Both the position numbers and the translations under genes were made by a program. A stretch of 64,000 bases of DNA from Lewinella sp. W8 (GTDB lineage Bacteria; Bacteroidota; Bacteroidia; Chitinophagales; Saprospiraceae), in NCBI RefSeq assembly GCF_004375085.3, contig NZ_SNAQ03000014.1, forward strand, positions 62,001 to 126,000, in the 5' to 3' direction. Positions 61,946-64,000 of this stretch are shown piece by piece. The notes under the pieces are model-generated. The model saw only the letters and a program-made list of their open reading frames with translations. It did not search any database and was not told the DNA's origin. Within the stretch, counting starts at the first letter, position 1; each line of letters opens with the position of its first letter.

Positions 61946-61975
61946 TCGACTAAGTCTACAAGTAGACTTAGTCGA
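61946..61975. promoter_or_regulatory. 30-bp palindrome over the MFS stop codon
   Basis: TCGACTAAGTCTAC (61946-61959) and GTAGACTTAGTCGA (61962-61975) are exact complements with two bases between; the MFS stop codon is at 61968-61970. On the minus strand it is followed by an A-run, so it is not a normal terminator; a DNA-binding or mRNA-end role is possible. Confidence 0.55.
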
Positions 61976-63185
61976 CAGAATTTGGCTTTTTCGTCCCGCG
62001 CTCAATCCCCGTCAGCAGCATACACAGCAGGGCGTAGCCCACCATGACCAGCATCCACTGACCCACCCCTACGGAAAGTCCCCAGGTGAAGACGATGGGC
62101 GCTGCCGCGGAAGACAGGACGACCAAAAGCCCTACCGCACTTTTGATCGCTCCCAAGAAGCGGGGGCCGTAGCGCTCCGCCCACAGGGCGGGGACCGTGA
62201 CAGTCATCATCCCCGAACTGATTGCCGTCAGGCCGAAAAGAACCGGCACCGCCCAGGTGGTGGGGAACAACACAAAGCACCCGATGCCAAGGGTAGCCGG
62301 AATGAGCAAAAAGGCAAGTACCCGCCCCGGCCCCAGACCATCCACGATGAAGCCCGCCGTGAACAAGGTCACCATCCGCACAAAACCGTAGATACTGAGT
62401 CCGATGGCCATCAACTCCACGGTGTAGCCCCGCATCTCCGCCACGACACTCTGGTTGAAGACGAAGCCGGTAAACACAAAGGGGATAAACAGCAAAGTCG
62501 GCACAATCAGCTGAAACCGACGGTCGCGTAAGACTTCTCCGCGGGTCCAGGAGGCTTCCTGACTCTCCGCGCTAGCCGCCGCCACGGTGGCTGCCTTCTG
62601 GAACAAGTCCCGGCGATCAATCAACCACCAAATGAGGGGAATAAAGATCACCGCCAACATTCCCGCAGCCACCAGCCACATACTGCGGTAACCCTCTTCG
62701 GCGATGAAGGAGGTAGCAAAGGGAGGGATCACGATCTCGGCGAAACAAATCCCCACCATCGAAATCGACAGGGCCTTACCCCGGCCGGCCACGAAGAAGC
62801 GGCCGATGGTAGTAGAGCCCGTTAAAGCCAACACCCCCTGCCCCCCCAATCGTACCGCCAGGATGCCGGCCGCCAGCCACAACCAGTTGTGGGTGTAGGC
62901 CAGGATCAGACACCCGCCAATCATGACCGTAGCCGTCACCGTCGACACGTATCGCACCCGAAAGCGATCAATCTGCCGTCCGATCAGCGGCAGGCAAAAA
63001 GCAGCCACCAGCGTGACGGTGGAGTAGATGCCGGAAAAAACCTCCGTTTCCCAGCCGCGCTCCGCCGTGATGCCGGCCACAAACAAGCTGATGAAAAAGG
63101 TCTGCCCCACAAAGCTGAAGAAGTAGTGCAAAAAGCCGAAGGACAGGTAGCGCGGGTGGGTGCGCAGGAGCTGGGCGAAGTTCAT
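61968..63185 (-). CDS. MFS transporter
   Basis: 405 residues with about 12 hydrophobic helices and the MFS loop motif between helices 2 and 3 (CLPLIGRQIDRFRVRYV). N-terminus MNFAQLLRTHPRYLSFGFLHYFFSFVGQ is typical. It carries a small molecule across the inner membrane by proton coupling or uniport; the monocarboxylate/oxalate-formate-like branch is possible but not proven. Single gene, divergent from the barrel gene at 63324. Confidence 0.88.
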   Translation of the reverse strand: MNFAQLLRTHPRYLSFGFLHYFFSFVGQTFFISLFVAGITAERGWETEVFSGIYSTVTLVAAFCLPLIGRQIDRFRVRYVSTVTATVMIGGCLILAYTHNWLWLAAGILAVRLGGQGVLALTGSTTIGRFFVAGRGKALSISMVGICFAEIVIPPFATSFIAEEGYRSMWLVAAGMLAVIFIPLIWWLIDRRDLFQKAATVAAASAESQEASWTRGEVLRDRRFQLIVPTLLFIPFVFTGFVFNQSVVAEMRGYTVELMAIGLSIYGFVRMVTLFTAGFIVDGLGPGRVLAFLLIPATLGIGCFVLFPTTWAVPVLFGLTAISSGMMTVTVPALWAERYGPRFLGAIKSAVGLLVVLSSAAAPIVFTWGLSVGVGQWMLVMVGYALLCMLLTGIERGTKKPNSVD

Positions 63186-63323
63186 TAGGCAGAATCTCTT
63201 ATGGAGTGAATGTCCGAAGGCCTAAATAGTTAAGGAGCACAAAAATCTATTTTTATCCAGTTAATCATGGTGTACTTTCGGTTTTAGCCTTTTCCCCTTA
63301 ACTCCGTACCGAATCCCACTTTT

Positions 63324-64000
63324 ATGAGATTCATGCTACTCCTGTTCGCCTTGTATTCTTCTGCACTTTACGCCCAGGGCCGCACCTCCCTCGACCTGTT
63401 TGCCGCCACTGGCTTTTCTCAGGAATACAACTCCTTTCTTCGCTCCAATGGCTTTTTAGAGGGCCGCCAGATTCTCCAGGTTTTCCGGGCCGGAGCTGGA
63501 GCCACTAAAGTGCTCGGTCGGCATTTTCACCTCCGGATTGGTCTTCAGTACGCCCAGTATGGCTTCCGATTTCAAGACCGGCTTCAAATAAACAGCCCTG
63601 ATCAGGGTGACCGGAGAATTACGTTTGACCAGCGACACCACTATTTGGAAACCATGGTGGGGCTCCGGTACCAGATACAGACCAGGGGAAGTTGGTCGCC
63701 CTTCGTTGAGCTCGGCACCAACGCCGCCATCTTCACGCACGCAACTGCGAAAACTACCGTTGAGCCAGAACTCACGGGACTAACCATCGGAGACGACAAC
63801 CCCGATGGTGAACTCTTCAACGCCCTCAGCTTCGTAGGCCGCGCGGGTTTAGGTGCCGAGTTTTTGGTCAGCCCGCGCCTCGCTCTCTACACCATGGTCG
63901 GTTTTCAGCACCACCTGACGAAAATTCACGCCAACCCCGAAGCCCGTATCCTTCCCTGGCAGGCATCGGTGGAAGTAGGCGGAAGAATCTTCATTGACTA
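63324..64000 (+). CDS. Outer-membrane beta-barrel-like protein, possibly cut at window end
   Basis: Translation from the ATG at 63324 (MRFMLLLFALYSSALYAQGR) gives a signal peptide and about 225 residues of alternating strands, for example LRIGLQYAQYGFRFQD and LVSPRLALYTMVGFQHHLT. The last codon in the window begins TA, so the protein either ends here after GGRIFID or continues. Porin/OmpA-barrel-like; no exact family assigned. Confidence 0.78.
   Translation, partial: MRFMLLLFALYSSALYAQGRTSLDLFAATGFSQEYNSFLRSNGFLEGRQILQVFRAGAGATKVLGRHFHLRIGLQYAQYGFRFQDRLQINSPDQGDRRITFDQRHHYLETMVGLRYQIQTRGSWSPFVELGTNAAIFTHATAKTTVEPELTGLTIGDDNPDGELFNALSFVGRAGLGAEFLVSPRLALYTMVGFQHHLTKIHANPEARILPWQASVEVGGRIFID

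Larger units (their letters stand above)
61538..61967. other. 430-bp intergenic region with two terminators
   Basis: Holds the tail-fibre gene terminator (61565-61599), an 8-bp hairpin ATTAGGTG/CACCTAAT (61667-61688), a TTGACAATTGTC palindrome (61697-61708), a second terminator (61754-61790) and the palindrome at the MFS stop. The segment 61800-61945 shows nothing else. Confidence 0.5.

Noticed and set aside
61968-62531. Plus-strand open frame over the MFS gene
   Set aside because: Opposite-strand shadow; Gln/His/Arg-rich composition and no membrane segments.

Overview
The window is one continuous, gene-dense piece of a GC-rich bacterial chromosome. It looks like a member of the Bacteroidota, most likely the Saprospiria/Lewinella group (inference). 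The grounds are type IX secretion sorting domains, Bacteroidota-type promoter cores (TAnnTTTG) just upstream of several genes, families typical of the phylum (DUF5777-, DUF6364-, DUF6624- and DUF2141-like proteins, a bacterial GH3 protein, BrxA/BrxB bacilliredoxin), no visible Shine-Dalgarno dependence and many surface lipoproteins. No rRNA, tRNA, prophage, transposase or cas gene was recognised.

Layout. 1-6 kb: a sulfatase lipoprotein cut by the window edge, a MoxR ATPase and a very large beta-barrel protein, all on the minus strand. 6.2-7.1 kb: an AT-richer antitoxin/PIN-toxin pair with a perfect palindromic operator. 7.1-17 kb, minus strand: a helicase-nuclease paired with PRPP synthetase, then a tight six-gene cluster of two haem lipoprotein/cytochromes, a DUF5777 barrel, a Gfo/Idh/MocA dehydrogenase, a sugar isomerase and DeoC. 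17.1-20.1 kb, plus strand: bacilliredoxin, DUF2141, sulfurtransferase and DUF481. 20.1-25.2 kb, minus strand: SET-domain protein, small lipoproteins, acetyltransferase, nucleotidyltransferase. 25.7-29.1 kb, plus strand: GH3 protein, SH3 protein, LpxD. 29.2-34.1 kb, minus strand: DUF58 protein, sugar transferase, lipoprotein, second Gfo/Idh/MocA enzyme. 34.3-37.9 kb, plus strand: DJ-1-like lipoprotein and a compact isc cluster. 38-41.5 kb, minus strand: OmpA/beta-propeller protein and a ferredoxin-type reductase. 42-44.4 kb, plus strand: coupled SDR and GMC oxidoreductases. 44.4-47.5 kb, minus strand: metal ABC transporter ATPase and binding protein with a palindromic operator but no permease. 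48.9-57 kb, minus strand: esterase, sucD, ftsB-like, eno, carA, a CBM9-serine hydrolase and a HAD phosphatase. 57.3-61.5 kb, plus strand: three secreted proteins with type IX sorting or tail-fibre chaperone domains. 62-64 kb: an MFS transporter and a partial barrel protein.

Most genes are ordinary central or envelope functions. The unusual content lies in the spacers. At least seven intergenic gaps carry a short element with the core GCAGGTGC next to GGCG, once as a 211-bp element with perfect 21-bp inverted ends. Other spacers hold a strictly 45-bp-periodic 21-bp repeat, an exact 73-bp structured duplication, a 170-bp MITE-like palindrome and two structured regions that may be transcribed as small RNAs. 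The best candidates for undescribed biology are these repeat families, the sugar/cytochrome cluster and the three-gene secreted-protein locus.
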